NCBI RefSeq assembly: GCF_039555335.1
Contig: NC_092637.1
Location: 46,455,613-46,519,612, forward strand
Direction: 5' to 3'
DNA: 64,000 nucleotides
Source of the DNA: Amphiura filiformis
Lineage: Eukaryota; Echinodermata; Ophiuroidea; Amphilepidida; Amphiuridae
Position numbers and translations under genes: made by a program. Numbering within the stretch: the stretch's first letter is position 1; every line of letters starts with the position of its first letter. The notes under the pieces are model-generated. The model was not told the DNA's origin, ran no database searches, and saw nothing but the letters and a program-made list of their open reading frames with translations. This document shows positions 43,064 to 55,078 of the stretch, one piece after another.

Positions 43064-44713
43064 GCTGCGAATATAACAATATTCAATGTGGAGTGCCCCA
43101 AGGATCAATCTTGGGCCCATTATTATTTCTTTTGTATGTAATTGAATTTATATTGTTTGCAGACGATACCACCATCACCTATTCACATACAGACATTTTG
43201 TCTTAGTATGATCTAGTTAATAAAGAATTACTTGAAGTCAATAATTGGTTTAAGGCGAATAAGCTATCCGTTAATGCAAGTAAGACCAATTATATGGTTC
43301 TTGGAACTAACCATAAAAAATCACGTATATCAAATAATGCAAAAAGAAGATATCATATTGGACAATACTAGAACGGGTTGACAAGATCAAATTCCTAGGA
43401 GTGACAATGGACGAAAATTTGACATGGAAAACTCACATTGATAATATATCAAAGAACAATTCCAGAGGTATTGGAGTAATAAACCAAAATTGTACCAGAG
43501 AAAGTTTTATATTCACTATATTGCACATTAATTCTTCCTTATATAAATTATGATATTTTAGCATGATGAAATACATGTAAGAAATACTTAGACAAGATTT
43601 TTGTACTGCAAAAAAAAGCACTTAGAATCATTTCAAATAGTCATTATTTATGTCACTCTGCTCCTATTTAAAAAAAGTATGGATTACTCAATGTTTATGA
43701 ATGAATTAAGCATATTTGTGACGTGTCATGTCAAAAGGAGACACTTTTGGGCAGGATCATAAATGGAGAAATAGCCAAATATCTGCCCGGGGTGATTTTT
43801 TTCACAATTTGGGTTTGTTGCGAATTTGTGATGTTATTAATGTTTAAAATATTATCTGATAGTTTCAGACCGGAATATAACTGGCATCTTATATTTTAGA
43901 CATTTTTCAAGATAATTCCTACTCTCAACATTGTCAATAATATTTTTAAAGGCCGATATCTCAATTTCCAATTTTATAATACCATAAATTACGAACTCAA
44001 TATCTTCGCTTAGGAATGTCCGATTTCATTGGGGAAAACGTAATTGTGGAGCAAAATATCTCTATATTTAAGGTATGTAAAAACCTCAAAATTGGTAACC
44101 TGCCCAAAAGTGTCTCCTTTTGACATGACACGTCACATTTATGTATAAACATTTTTCAAATCAGTTACCTGTAGCATTCGACAGCTATTTCATGCAGCAG
44201 ATAAATCGACATAAGTACCACACAAGAAATGCCGATGACTATAATATATGTGATACAAAAACAGAATTTGCACACAAAACAATAAGAGCTGCCGGTCCTA
44301 GGATATGGAATATTACTGATAAATATATAAAGATGGCAAAATCAGTAAACCGGTTTAAGTTACAAATAAAGAAAAGTCTAATAAAAAATTACATCTAATA
44401 TTTAGGCATTATTTAATGACCTCACCCATCCCCACCCATCTCGATCCCAACTATCGATTTCTTGCGTGAACTATGGAATGTCTATTTATTGAAATGTTAT
44501 AAATATTTATATTGGTTCTTTCTTTGCATGTTCTTCTCCTCTTTCTTTTTTCTTTTATTTGTAAAGTTTGTGTAATTGTATGTTGTATCGTAGGGTAGTG
44601 TAAGGGGGTGCTCGCTTCAGGCCTTAGAGCATCTCCTCATTCAAATTTTGTGTCTTTTATATATATTTTGTATGTTGATTTGAATGAAATAAAATGATCA
44701 TGTATGTATGTAT
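43064..44713 (+). mobile_element. 5'-truncated LINE (jockey/CR1-type reverse transcriptase remnant)
   Basis: Reads QCGVPQGSILGPLLFLLYV, then LFADDTTI (the FADD active-site motif) with a short internal deletion between them. WFKANKLSVNASKTNYMVLG and LTWKTHIDNISK follow. After the nested MITE come MYKHFSNQLPVAF and AGPRIWN. It ends AATAAAATGATC plus (ATGT)n. GACTTG precedes it (43058-43063) and follows it (44714-44719) as a target duplication within the 131-bp array. Frameshifts and stops show it is dead. Confidence 0.9.
43718..44136. mobile_element. MITE with perfect 38-bp TIRs inside the LINE
   Basis: Positions 43718-43755 and 44099-44136 are exact complements (GTGACGTGTCATGTC...). ATTT flanks it at 43714-43717 and 44137-44140. 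Removing the 419 bp and one ATTT restores LINE reading (ELSIF then MYKHF). The perfect ends make it the youngest dateable insertion of this stack. Confidence 0.93.
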
Positions 44714-45319
44714 GACTTGACATACGGTTAATGTCGGAGAAAGACAACAGTTTGAGGGGGTTATTTTTTGTTACGCATATGCGCTTTATGTCGGAAAAGT
44801 TGTTTTATCCGGACTTGTTTTTCGCATGAATGGACTTGACCTTATCTTCAGATATGTTATGGAAAAAATTCTAGAGGTTTTGGACCACTTCGGCACAAAA
44901 ACAAATGTTTCGTCATGCGTCAGCCATGCTGAAATTTGCCGTAACGTAACAAACTTGTTGAACGGCACTTAGCAAACTCTGTAGATACTTTTTAATATAA
45001 TATCACATTAGCTTACTCGGAAAATGTAATGCCGGATGCCGCATTCAATTAAGCCATGTGCACTTAATGGATTATATCTTATTCTTTTCACATAATTATT
45101 TATAGTTGACGCACTGTTACCTATAATAAAATCAAGTATATCACAATGTGTTGATAATGTCTGTAACGTACTGTTTTGCAAAAATGTTGCACTAAATGGC
45201 TTAAGGGATCGGATAGCAACGTTTGCAAAGTATTTGAATTGTTTTCGAAATGCCGATATAAAAAACACATTTTATGTCAATGTATTAAAAATGCATTATG
45301 TTAGCCGAAAACCTGAACG

Positions 45320-46040
45320 GGCTACACCGCTCAGTCCGACACGCCGCTAGTCCGACACGCTTCTAGTCCGACACGCCACTAGTCCGACTACACAAATTTC
45401 ACATACTTGGGTGCGTCACTCCGAAAATGAAAACCACTGCACTAGTCAAAAAAAACATGCGCTAGTCCGAAAATGAAAACCACTGCAACAGTCCGACACG
45501 TCGCTAGTCCGAATCTGCAAACACTTTTTAGTCCGACACGCCGCTAGTCCGAATTCGACATACACTGCACTAGTCCAAATCTGGAAAACACTTCTGCAGT
45601 CCGATACTACACTAGTCCCAATTATTAAAACACTGCGCTAGTTCGAAGTTGAAAAACACTGCGTTATTCCGAATCTGGTAAACACTGCGTTATCTTCTAG
45701 CACAATGTTTTTCAAATTCGGACAAGCGCACTGGTTTTCAGTTTGGATTAGCGCAGTGTTTTTAGATTCGGACTAGCACAGTGTCAGACTAGGGGGTGTT
45801 TCCCAGATTCGGACTAGCGCAGTGGTTTTCAGTTTCGGACAAGCGCAGTGGTTTTCAGTTTCGGACAAGCGCAGTGGTTTTCATTTTCGGACTAGCTGCG
45901 TGTAGGACTGACATTGTGTATTTTCGATTCGGACTAGCTGCGTGTCGGACTGGTGAAAATGCATTTCAGATTCGGACTAGCGGCATGTCGGACTAGCGGA
46001 GTGTTGGACCAGTGGCGTGTCGGATTAACGCCTTGTACCC
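45320..46040. repeat. Head-to-head arrays of CTAGTCCGAC-type units
   Basis: From 45330 to about 45690 units read CTAGTCCGACACG, alternating with CTAGTCCGAAAATGAAAAC and CACTGCA. From about 45690 to 46040 the same units run in the other orientation (TTCGGACTAGCGCAGTGG). A single-orientation array is at 40378-40500. Confidence 0.88.
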
Positions 46041-46261
46041 CTGCGTGTGTCACAGCCCCCCAAATAGCTAGAAAAATAGGATAATGATATAGATAAGCGT
46101 GGTACCAATTAAAGCCACCGCCACAGTGTGCGCAACGCTCTCCGTATATCAACATCACAAACGGCAGAAAATATCTGCTGCCAAAGGCCTGTCAGATCCC
46201 TCAATCTCCCTGAAAATCAGCCAGACATAAATGGGTTAGGTACCACTTGATAATTTTAGGG

Positions 46262-46296
46262 TTATCATCAATATCAAAATCAACATCATCATCATC

Positions 46297-46358
<62 letters not shown>

Positions 46359-46530
46359 TATCATTATCATCATCATCAACATCTTCATCTTCTTCTTATT
46401 ATTCTTCTTCTTCTTCTTCGTCTATATCTTCTTCTTCTTCTTCGTTTCTTCTTCTTCTTCTTCATCTTCTCCTTCTTCCTCTTCTTCTTTGTCGTCTTCG
46501 TCTTCTGCTTCTTCTTCTTTTCTTTTCTTC
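46262..46530 (+). repeat. (ATC)n then (TTC)n microsatellites
   Basis: 46266-46380 is ATC-based and 46385-46530 is TTC/TTCTTCG-based. Long open Ser- or Leu-rich frames over it are artefacts. Confidence 0.95.
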
Positions 46531-46540
46531 TGGGTAGAAT

Positions 46541-48123
46541 AAGTGTTAGCGCAAAACTTTCATTGATCAAGCTCATTATATCAAACTTGGGTTTTGAACT
46601 ATATATTTAGCAGCATTTAAAAACATGATTTTATGCTATATTTTAAACAACTGTTGCATTTTATTCTCAATTAGCACGCAGATTTAATTTGTTTTGAAGT
46701 CATGAGATCTTGTAAAAAACTATCATGTGTTTGAAATGATCTCATTATTTTTTTTTATTTATAGCAACTTAAATGAGTTTTAATGTCGTCATTCACATTA
46801 TCTTTTGATGCAAAGCATCGTTAAAATTACATTTCTAACAACTGCTGTCGTTTCGCACGCACGTTGATTTAATCTACTTTTGATGTATTTCTTGAATTTT
46901 TCCCTATATCGTTATTTCCATAAAAAATACATTGAATTTACAAATCAGATCAAACATAATACAAAGACAATATAAATATATACATTTGATTAGGCTGCAT
47001 ACAACTTATTGTGCTAATATATATATAAATATATATATATTGGTGTATTGAGTTGTGTGTTGGCATGTGTAAGGTTATGTTGTGTGTTTGCTCAACTTGT
47101 CATAGACATGTAAAAAAGTAATCAAAGCTGGGAAATTAAAATATACTGTATGTAATAAGCATAACTATGAGTGAGCTTTACAGGGGTCAAAAATGATTTT
47201 TTGGTTGTTTTTCTCTGTTAACAGTTTTTTTCTATTCAACTTGACCTATCACAACATGAAATGACAACAGTTTTGGATATAGACCGAACAAAAGTGTACA
47301 GCGCCCTCAAGCGTCACCATACTTTATCTAGTGAATGAGTAAATTATGCTGCAAAATCCTTCAGATTATTTATATTTGGGTATTTTGATATGCTTTTGGT
47401 GTCTAAATATATGTAAAGAAGTTGAAATATCAATTCTTGAAAGTTCCATGAAAATTGGATGTTGCGTTTTCGTGAAAATTGACATTAAAGGTCAAAATTG
47501 AGAATGAGGGCGCTTTTCAAGAGTTTGCGCAAGTTTTACTTGCAACGGCTCTGGGTTTTGCTTACAAATCTTTTAGAATTATATCGTTTCTTTGAAAATA
47601 GAACAGTTTTAGATACTAATTTAAAAAATAAATATGAAAATAATTTTTTGATCCAACTGTATTTCTAACTGATGTAAATGGTACGAGTGATTCTTCTTAT
47701 TTCACTGAGATTGATATTAACAATTTACAGGAAAAAACCTGTCAACGGAGCAAAACCTTATCTAATTCCCTTTTAAAATAATCCATATCCTCGTATATGT
47801 GATCATGTATTTCGATTTCATAATTTTCTTTCTTAGGTCTGTATACGTTAAGATCACTTACGTACATGACATTTTAGTGGAGTGTGCGGGTGTGAGTGTG
47901 ATGTGAGAAATCAAGTACGTAAGATTCTTTGTTACCTACTTCTACTTCTTTGTTACCTACTGTATAACTCTACATGGAGACATCAGTAGGAACAACCTGG
48001 GGAAAGTAGGTATGCAGTAACATCGTAACCAGTTTTTAATACTTTGGTTAGTCAACTTTTTAACAATTATTATTCGTCGCTGTAAACAGGTGTGTAGGTA
48101 AATATCTATGGTATTAAGATAAG
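46541..48123. other. Intergenic, no gene recognised
   Basis: AT-rich; (AT)n at 47018-47040. Nothing coding can be supported. Confidence 0.5.
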
Positions 48124-48400
48124 AGTGGGTTGGCGCAGTGGTTGTTCCCCCACCTTGCACCACTGAGGTCCCGGGTTCAAGTCCAGCGGCCGTGCCCAAG
48201 GATTGAATTGGATCTCCGGTTTTCTACTACTTTCAAAAAAATCGGTGATTAGTTGTTTGGTTATCAAAAACTTCTTTCACCCGACATAATGTTAGGAGCT
48301 GCACAGCTAATTGGTGCCTGTTACAATCTAAGTGCAGATAGGTTTGCGCCAGGTTCAGACGCTACCTAGTTGATGCGATATAATTGCGATGATGCCCAAA
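48124..48400 (+). mobile_element. tRNA-derived SINE-like element
   Basis: Head GGTTGGCGCAGTGGTTGTTC (A-box type) and GTCCCGGGTTCAAGTCC (B-box type), then a body with GTGCCCAAGGATTG, CTGCACAGCTAATTGGTGCC and GCGATATAATTGCGATGATG. The head is well preserved; the 3' end is a guess. Confidence 0.65.
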
Positions 48401-48449
48401 AACAACACCCCCTTTCTACTTTCCCCTGAGCTCATAAATGTTTATTTGT

Positions 48450-49350
48450 TCATAAGCCTTTTGAACCAAACTCGCCCAAATTGACGTATACAATATACAA
48501 TGAACTTGGATTCCATCTAGAAAAGAGAAAGAGCATACGAGTTGGGTCAGAAGTGGTAACCGACCTGGACTTCGCAGATGTCATCGCTCTCCTGTCAGAT
48601 GAAATTAAACAAGCCCATGAACTGCCGTAAAGGGTCGAAACATCAGTCGGAAGAGTCTTAAAGATGAATGCCACCAAGACAAATTACATGTCTTTTAACC
48701 AAGATCAGCAGGTTACAGCACAATGGAACAAAGCTAGATGAAGTGAAAAACTTCAAATATCTCTGAGCATGGATGGCTAACACAGAGCAAAACACGTAAG
48801 TTAGCGGCTTGGAGAGCATGTAACAGCCAAAGCAAGATCTGGAAGTCTGCACTACTAAAGAAATTAAAACTGCGGGTTTTCAGTGCAACGGTGGAGTCTG
48901 TGTTAACATAGGGATACGAAGCCTGGACCATAACTCCAAAACTATCTAAAGAGCTGAACGGCTATTACACTCGGATGCTTAGGGCAGTGTACAACATCCA
49001 TTGGAAGCAGCACATAAACATCAAAGAGCTGTATGGAGACCTTCCGAGACTCTCAGAGACTCTCACTGCTTCAGGAGTAAGTGCAAACCTGTCGTCAATC
49101 TGATAAAATTGACACCCAAACATGAAATAAAAAACCCTGGTAGACCATCCCTTACATATGTAGATGTACTCAAGCAGGACACAGGACTAGAAGCATCTGA
49201 CCTGGGAACGGCGTTGCAGGACAGGAGGATATGGATATTGTGCCACGACAATAATGTGTATGACGATCTATCTTGCCACACTGGCCGAATAAACCACGCA
49301 CCACATACATGCAAATGTACGTCAAACTGCCATTTAACGCGTGAACGAGA
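48450..49350 (+). mobile_element. Decayed LINE reverse transcriptase C-terminal fragment
   Basis: Broken frames read DLDFADVIALLSDEIKQAHE (an FAD-type motif), MNATKTNYMSFNQDQQVT, LKKLKLRVFSATVESVLT, KLSKELNGYYTRMLRAVYN, ELYGDLPRLSETL and NPGRPSLTYVDVLKQDTGL. This is the usual order in non-LTR elements of the type with a GRP...TW..D...D end. Several stops and shifts. Confidence 0.85.
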
Positions 49351-49599
49351 TAATGTATAGGCCTAGTATATCTTCCTCAACATCTTCCAGCCGGGATGCT
49401 CAGATCATATACAGTTATCCACGTGCTTTAAATACTCTAAGTTGTACGTCGAAGTGTGTACAGATTACCGAGTTAGCATGCGGCTACACAAAAGCTGCTT
49501 AAAACACATTCTGATTTAGTTTTTGTCCATTTTGTTTGTTATGTGAGCGAGCAAGTGTGTAAGTTTGGGTTAATGGGGGTCGGGGTATAGCCTAATTAA

Positions 49600-49949
49600 G
49601 GGGGTACTACACCCCTGCCCAATTTTGTGCCTATTTTTGCATTTTTCTAAAAATTTGGTGAATTGGTGACAAAGAAGATATGTAAATTATAGGGGCAAGG
49701 ACTACAACTACTGCACTGGAAATTTGATTTCAGCACAGACAACAGTTGTGGAGTTACAGTCAAAAATGAGGGAAAACCAATATTTGATCAATAAATCAGT
49801 AACTACTTGCCTTGAGTTGCTGAATTTTCAGTGCAGTAGTTGTAGTCATTGCCCCTATAATATACATATCTTACTTTTCACCTATGCCCCATAATATTTG
49901 AGAAAAATGCAAAAATAGGCACAAAATTGGCCAGGGGTGTAGTACCCCC
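49600..49949. mobile_element. MITE, piggyBac-like (TTAA), copy 2
   Basis: Ends GGGGGTACTACACCCCTG and AGGGGTGTAGTACCCCC are flanked by TTAA at 49596-49599 and 49950-49953. The interior (TTTCAGCACAGACAACAGTT, AAAAATGAGGGAAAACCAAT) matches copy 1, which is shorter by a left-arm deletion. Confidence 0.88.
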
Positions 49950-50239
49950 TTAATCCGAGAGGGTTATTATTCCAAAAAGGGTTAAATTTATTAATGGTTT
50001 GGTCAATTTACGTTAAAATAAGACTCATGGTTATATTCAGTGACGACACTACGGGGGTGGACAATAATAATAATAGTAATTAATAATAAATAAACTCTAT
50101 CAGTGCTTTTGGTCTCTAGTCGCTCCTATACAAACTGCGAAGGAGGTCAAAATGGACAATTTGTTCTCAAAAAGTTTTTTTTTTAATTTTTCGATCATTT
50201 TTTAAAATTCTTAATGGACTTTTTCTTGCTCAGTATGTG

Positions 50240-50425
50240 TTTTTTTTTTTTCTAGGTTGATTTCTTTTCTTTCTCAATATGTTTTTTTTTCTCGGTGTAT
50301 TTGTTTTCTTTCTCAATGTGTTGTTTTTTTCTCAGTGGAGATTTTTTCTTTCTTTCTGAATGTGTTTTTTTTTCTCGGTGGAGTTTTTTCTTTCTCAGTG
50401 CGGTTTGTTTCTCAATGGGTTTTGT
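50240..50425 (+). repeat. T-rich minisatellite
   Basis: Repeating TTTCTTTCTCAATGTGTT and TTTTCTCGGTGGAGTTT units over about 180 bp. Frames on either strand are compositional. Confidence 0.8.
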
Positions 50426-50539
50426 CGAGGTTTGTTCCACTCTGGCGTGCCATAATAACACCAGAGAAAATATCCCTCTGTACAAAGAATTCAGAAACCA
50501 AGATTGAATCAAGATAAAGGACCACAGATAGGTCACGCG

Positions 50540-51250
50540 CGTAACTAGAACCTTCGAAGGAGGTAAGTGTGGAGATTTTGAAGTGAAAAGATAAGCGATT
50601 CACGGCGTAGGGTTACACCCCACACCTCTAGAACATAAATACCCTAAACCCGGAGAAGAAAATTTAAGCAAATATTACAAACACCTTTAATGTGATAATG
50701 GTAGGGTAGTATACATATTTTTTTCTATGTAAAATTATAAAGTCAATTTGTAGTGCACCCATATGGTATGATAACCTTATTGCACAAATTACAAAAGAAA
50801 CAATAGTTGATCTTTTTATACTCACAAATATCACAAAACAGGTTTAACATATTGTTAAAAGAGTGCACACCACTTTGAGGGATCGTGGCAAATTTGTGAT
50901 ATTAAGTAACAATGGATCTTAACGCAGTCTCTACTAATTGGTGGCCATCTTGGATTTTAGGTTTCAGATTTCAAAACAGTACCGTGAAGCAATCGTAGAT
51001 GATATAAATGTATTTTTGTTGACATATAAAAAAACAGCAAAAACAAAAGTGCAGAATTAGATTTTTGTATAAAATGCTTAATTTGTTGAAATAAAAATCC
51101 AAAATATTCAAAAATCCATATTTTCCGGAATTTATTTAAAAACTTAAATTTTACTGTAAATGAAGCACTCCACTCTTAGTCTTTCACGTGTTATTTTAGT
51201 ACACCATTGGGCGTTACAATCATGCAAAAAGTAGAAATTGAAGAAAACAT
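50540..51250. other. Intergenic, no gene recognised
   Basis: AT-rich; no repeat or frame stands out. Confidence 0.45.
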
Positions 51251-51254
51251 TAGG

Positions 51255-51830
51255 GCGTCGCTTTGAAGCAAATCACTTATTATGGCTCTAACGTTGCTAT
51301 GCCCAGCTCTCGACCAATCAGAAACGCAGAAATCACCTAATTACGTGAACATTACTAGAAAATAAATCATATTTGCGCCACCAAGTTGGGCGGGGCAACA
51401 TCATAACATCATATGACATGATTTTGTCAATTACGCAGTATAGACAGCTGGCAAAACTCCACAGCTCTTGCTGTCATTTGCCCGGCTTTCGACGAATCAG
51501 AAACGAGGAAATCACAAAATCAAGTAAGTAGGCCTACTTGATATAGATCATATTTGCACCGCACAGTGGGCGGTGCAACATCGTAACATCCTATGCTATG
51601 ATTTTGTCAATAACGCAGTAGATACAGCTGGCCGAAAATCCACAGCTGCTGCTGTCATTTGCCCGGTCTCGACCAATCAGAAACGAGGAAATCACATAAT
51701 TAAGTATGTACTAGAAAAGTTCTATTTGCACCGCCCAGTAGGGCGGCGCAACATTATAACAGCATACGCAGTGATCTTGTCAATCAAATCGTATAAACAA
51801 CTGGCAACAAATCCACAGCTGTTGTTATAT
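51255..51830 (+). repeat. ~180-bp tandem repeat, three units
   Basis: Blocks TCGACCAATCAGAAACG, GAGGAAATCACATAAT, CATATTTGCACCGC, GCAACATCGTAACATC and GATTTTGTCAATAACGCAGT recur at steps of about 180. Unit anchors are near 51301, 51480 and 51661. Each unit has a CCAAT sequence on the plus strand or a near variant. Confidence 0.85.
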
Positions 51831-53939
51831 TTTTCACCTTATTTAATAAATATCCGTATCTGTATGTTTCAGTTCGCTTTGTATTGTTACCTAGTACAGA
51901 CCAAGTTTGGTTAACAGTGATTTCGGGCAAGTGCAAGAGACTAAACGAAAGAAGACTCACCAAAGATAAATAAGGTAAGACACAATAGTATTATTTCACT
52001 CTAAATGACTTAGCCAGGAATTCAACTTGGCTTACCGACACGGATAATAAAATTGTTTAAACAAAATGAAGAAGGAAAGGGTGAATTGAGTAAGAAGATA
52101 AATAAGGGAAAAATGAAGTGAATACTTTTTTTACAAGGATACCAATTGGACTTTTTTGTAGGAACATGTGCAGTATTTAAGGTTTCATTTTAAAAACTTG
52201 GTATTTGAATGGTCACAACGTGATGATACACTGTTGGAAAATGGTTAATCGCAGTACGTGTACCGTACATATGAAATGGATATGGTGAAAATGTTCACTT
52301 TAATATTGACATTTGAAGTTTCACAATTTTAAACAAAAAGCGCTAGATAACCATATAAATAAACTAAACAAAAGTTGTAGCCATAATTTTGTTGGTATTA
52401 TATAACATCTATGGTATCTTAATGTTGTATGACCCGTAAATCAGTAATACTACTCGTAACCTTTTTATAATCAAAAGAACACTGGAATTCAGTTCCATTA
52501 TTTTCGATATAATTTGCATGGCTCCTGTAATAGTTTTATTAGATCGGATTTCTGAAGAGAGCTAGTTTGGTTTAGGTTCAGAGAGAACCGATTTAAGAAA
52601 TCTTTTGTTTGTTTGTTTTTAGATTACTTTTCATGTTCATCGACATGATGTATCCTAAATACTAATTAAAGCATTACTATAATGAAACACAGAGATACAA
52701 AGACCAGTTCGCGTCTGAAATTCTGACAACTAGACAGAAAATACCATACTGCGAAGCTCGTCAACCAATCACGGGGCGCCTTTGACCTGACCTCAAACGT
52801 GAAATAGTATTTTTATCTCTGCCTTTCATTATATCAATAAATTTAATTTCATTGAGTAGACCAGATATATGCGTTGCAAATATGGCACTCCAAAATATAT
52901 GATTATGTCGGATGCTCAAAATCAATTAGGATAATGAACATTAAAACTATAATATAACTATCTTCTTTTTATATAAATCCAACAATATTTGAGATAACCG
53001 AGGGTGACCAAATAAGTTTATATAAATGTTAGGAATGTGCCAATTTAGGATATTGGTAGTGGCTGATACCAAGGAGGTTATAATAAACATGGAGACTATA
53101 AAAGATTACGCAACGCATTGTTCCTTTCATGCCGCTTTAAAGCAATATTATAACATTATCATACAAAATAGATTAGCAATTCTTTGACATAAAATGTTAG
53201 TTTTACTGTCAGATATATCCCCTTTTATTTTTGAGCCGAACAACTACGACAAAGCAAAGTAAATTGGAATTTACCACCAGCGCGTATGTCGCCAATACGT
53301 ACCACTCCTTCGGTCATGTTATGGTACGACCCTTTGTTGTGTAGATCACCGTCCTGCACGCCGTGTGTACTGTGTTTTATAAACATCGTGTATGCGTTCG
53401 ACTAATAATTCCATCGTAATAATAAGACGCCGGTTCCGGCGCTTTATTCAAAATCTCGGATTTTGACAAAACTACAGCACCTAGAGTCTTGAATTTTGCA
53501 GGGTATATTGGTTTAATAAAGTACAATATAATCGTGTAAAAAAGTGAATTAAAAAAAATCAGTGAGGGTGTCCTCCTCAGCAAATGTTATAATATGGCTT
53601 TAATTTAACGATAGGCTATTCATAAAAGTGGGACCATTGTTTCGGAGAAACGACTTGAGAAATTAAATTGATTACTGATCTGACAGCATGTAAACATTTA
53701 ACTAGGCTGGTGACTGTAAATAAGTGAACTTTTTATTTTCAGACCGTCGTTTTTTCGCGCACTGTTATAATGCAACTGCGACACCAGATGGTAGAGTGGG
53801 TTACTATCTAATTGTAAATTAAAACCAAATCTTGTTTTCTCTGTTAATAGTATTTTTTTAAATTCTAAAACTAAAAGTAATTTAAATGACAAGAAAAATA
53901 AACTAAGGTAATATTTCAGCATTAGACGTTGGATTAAGC
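51831..53939. other. Intergenic, no gene recognised
   Basis: AT-rich. 52700-52800 shares the GCGTCTGA-type end with the repeat at 24345. No supported gene. Confidence 0.45.
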
Positions 53940-54625
53940 AAAACAAATAGAGATGATGTGTTTAACAGTACCTCTGCTGACGAATCTTACAATGAATTTA
54001 ATAATAAATTCTCAAACGTATGCAATAAAAATCTTTCAATAATACATAACCAGGATTTCGTGCAAAAGATACTATTCTAATAGATTTGATTCTTATAACC
54101 ATCAAATTAAAAATACTTGTCGTACAATAAATGACATATTAGTCAAATCTACAAAAACTTGCAGCTACTCATTTTAATGACGATCAGACTAGAGTTCCTG
54201 ACCCTGATTGCATAGCATCTAAATTTAACCATTTTTGCTGACATTGGTCCTACCTTAGCTAGTCAAATTCATTCTTCCAGCAATTTTCCTGACTTCATTT
54301 CGGTTCCATCTGGTTTTCCGTTGCTGTTTGGTCTTATTTTCTGAATTTTTGATGGTCCGGAGACGGGGTCCCTTTATACCTTAAGTCATATGCCTTGTGT
54401 GCCACCATGTTTGTCCCACCTATCTTGCAACGTCTTGTTTTACACCCCTGGTGTCTCTGTCTTTGCACCATCTATACTTGTCTTATAACTACTTAATCAT
54501 TTATCTAAGAGGATTGCCGCAGTTCCTTCGAGCTTCGCTCTGTTATGGTCATCCTTTCATTTTATTGCTCAATTTATTGTACTGTGATTTTGTTATGGAA
54601 AATAAAATCTGAATCTGAATCACTT
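53940..54625 (+). mobile_element. LINE remnant with (TCTGAA)n tail
   Basis: Broken frames give TSADESYNEFNNKFSN, CRTINDILVKSTKT and GPTLASQIHSSSNFPDF-like text typical of the segment before the reverse transcriptase core of non-LTR elements. The 3' end GGAAAATAAAATCTGAATCTG is a LINE-type simple-repeat tail. The core itself is missing. Confidence 0.75.
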
Positions 54626-54639
54626 GGATTCTCTTATCA

Positions 54640-55078
54640 GTGTCTTCAAAACTGAGCTAGCTCGCGTTTCTTTCTAGTTCGAAGCAAATAAACTATCTCT
54701 CTCTTAATGTCAGCAAAACAAATTCTATCCATTTTATCGATAACACCATAACTTATCGTATTCTTTAATTGGTGTCCAAACTTGTTGCTTAAAAATAAAA
54801 ATGCCTCAAATTTCAAATTATTTAATTTCCCCCTTTAATATCACATTGATCATATTCATCACTTGTATCATAATGTTACATTCGTTGAAAATTCTATAAC
54901 ATTTTAGTTTGCCCAAATTAGTAAAGCATTTATATTTATTATACTGATCATATCGATCTTTGTGATATATGAAATAAAACATGAATGAATGAATGAATGA
55001 ATGAATGAATGAATGAATGAATGAATCAATGAATCAATCAATCAATCAATGAATCAATCAATCAATGAATGAATGAAA
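54640..55078 (+). mobile_element. Second LINE remnant with (GAAT)n tail
   Basis: Near the start it reads FKTELARVS and FEANKLSLNVSKTNSIHF-like sequence with shifts, the palm-end motif of LINE reverse transcriptase. It ends GATATATGAAATAAAACATG and (AATG)n to 55075. It directly follows the previous remnant in the same orientation. Confidence 0.78.

Larger units (their letters stand above)
42113..44960 (+). repeat. ~131-bp tandem array, interrupted by a LINE
   Basis: About eight units (starting near 42113, 42250, 42383, 42515, 42644, 42777, 42901, 43034) each carry CGCATAAATGGACTTGAC, AATTCGAGAGGGTCTAAT, TTGTTACGTTATGCG and GTTACACTGTCGGAAAAG. At 43063 the array breaks and resumes at 44714 with about two more units. 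Confidence 0.88.
40369..46040. mobile_element. 5.67-kb composite foldback-type element with tandem-repeat ends
   Basis: The left end GGGTACAGGGCGTTAG and right end (complement GGGTACAAGGCGTTAA) match at 20 of 22 positions over the first 22 bases. Inside each end lies an array of short units based on CTAGTCCGACACG, in opposite orientation. Inverted ends built of short tandem repeats are the hallmark of foldback elements such as Drosophila FB and sea-urchin TU. The interior holds a small foldback (40593-40899), a direct repeat (41100-41290 and 44985-45180), a 131-bp tandem array (42113-44960) and nested LINE and MITE insertions. No target duplication was found. Confidence 0.7.

Noticed and set aside
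46247-46576. Ser-rich and Lys/Arg-rich frames over ATC/TTC repeats
   Set aside because: Simple-repeat artefact on both strands.
50252-50536. Lys/Glu-rich minus-strand frame
   Set aside because: Complement of the T-rich minisatellite.
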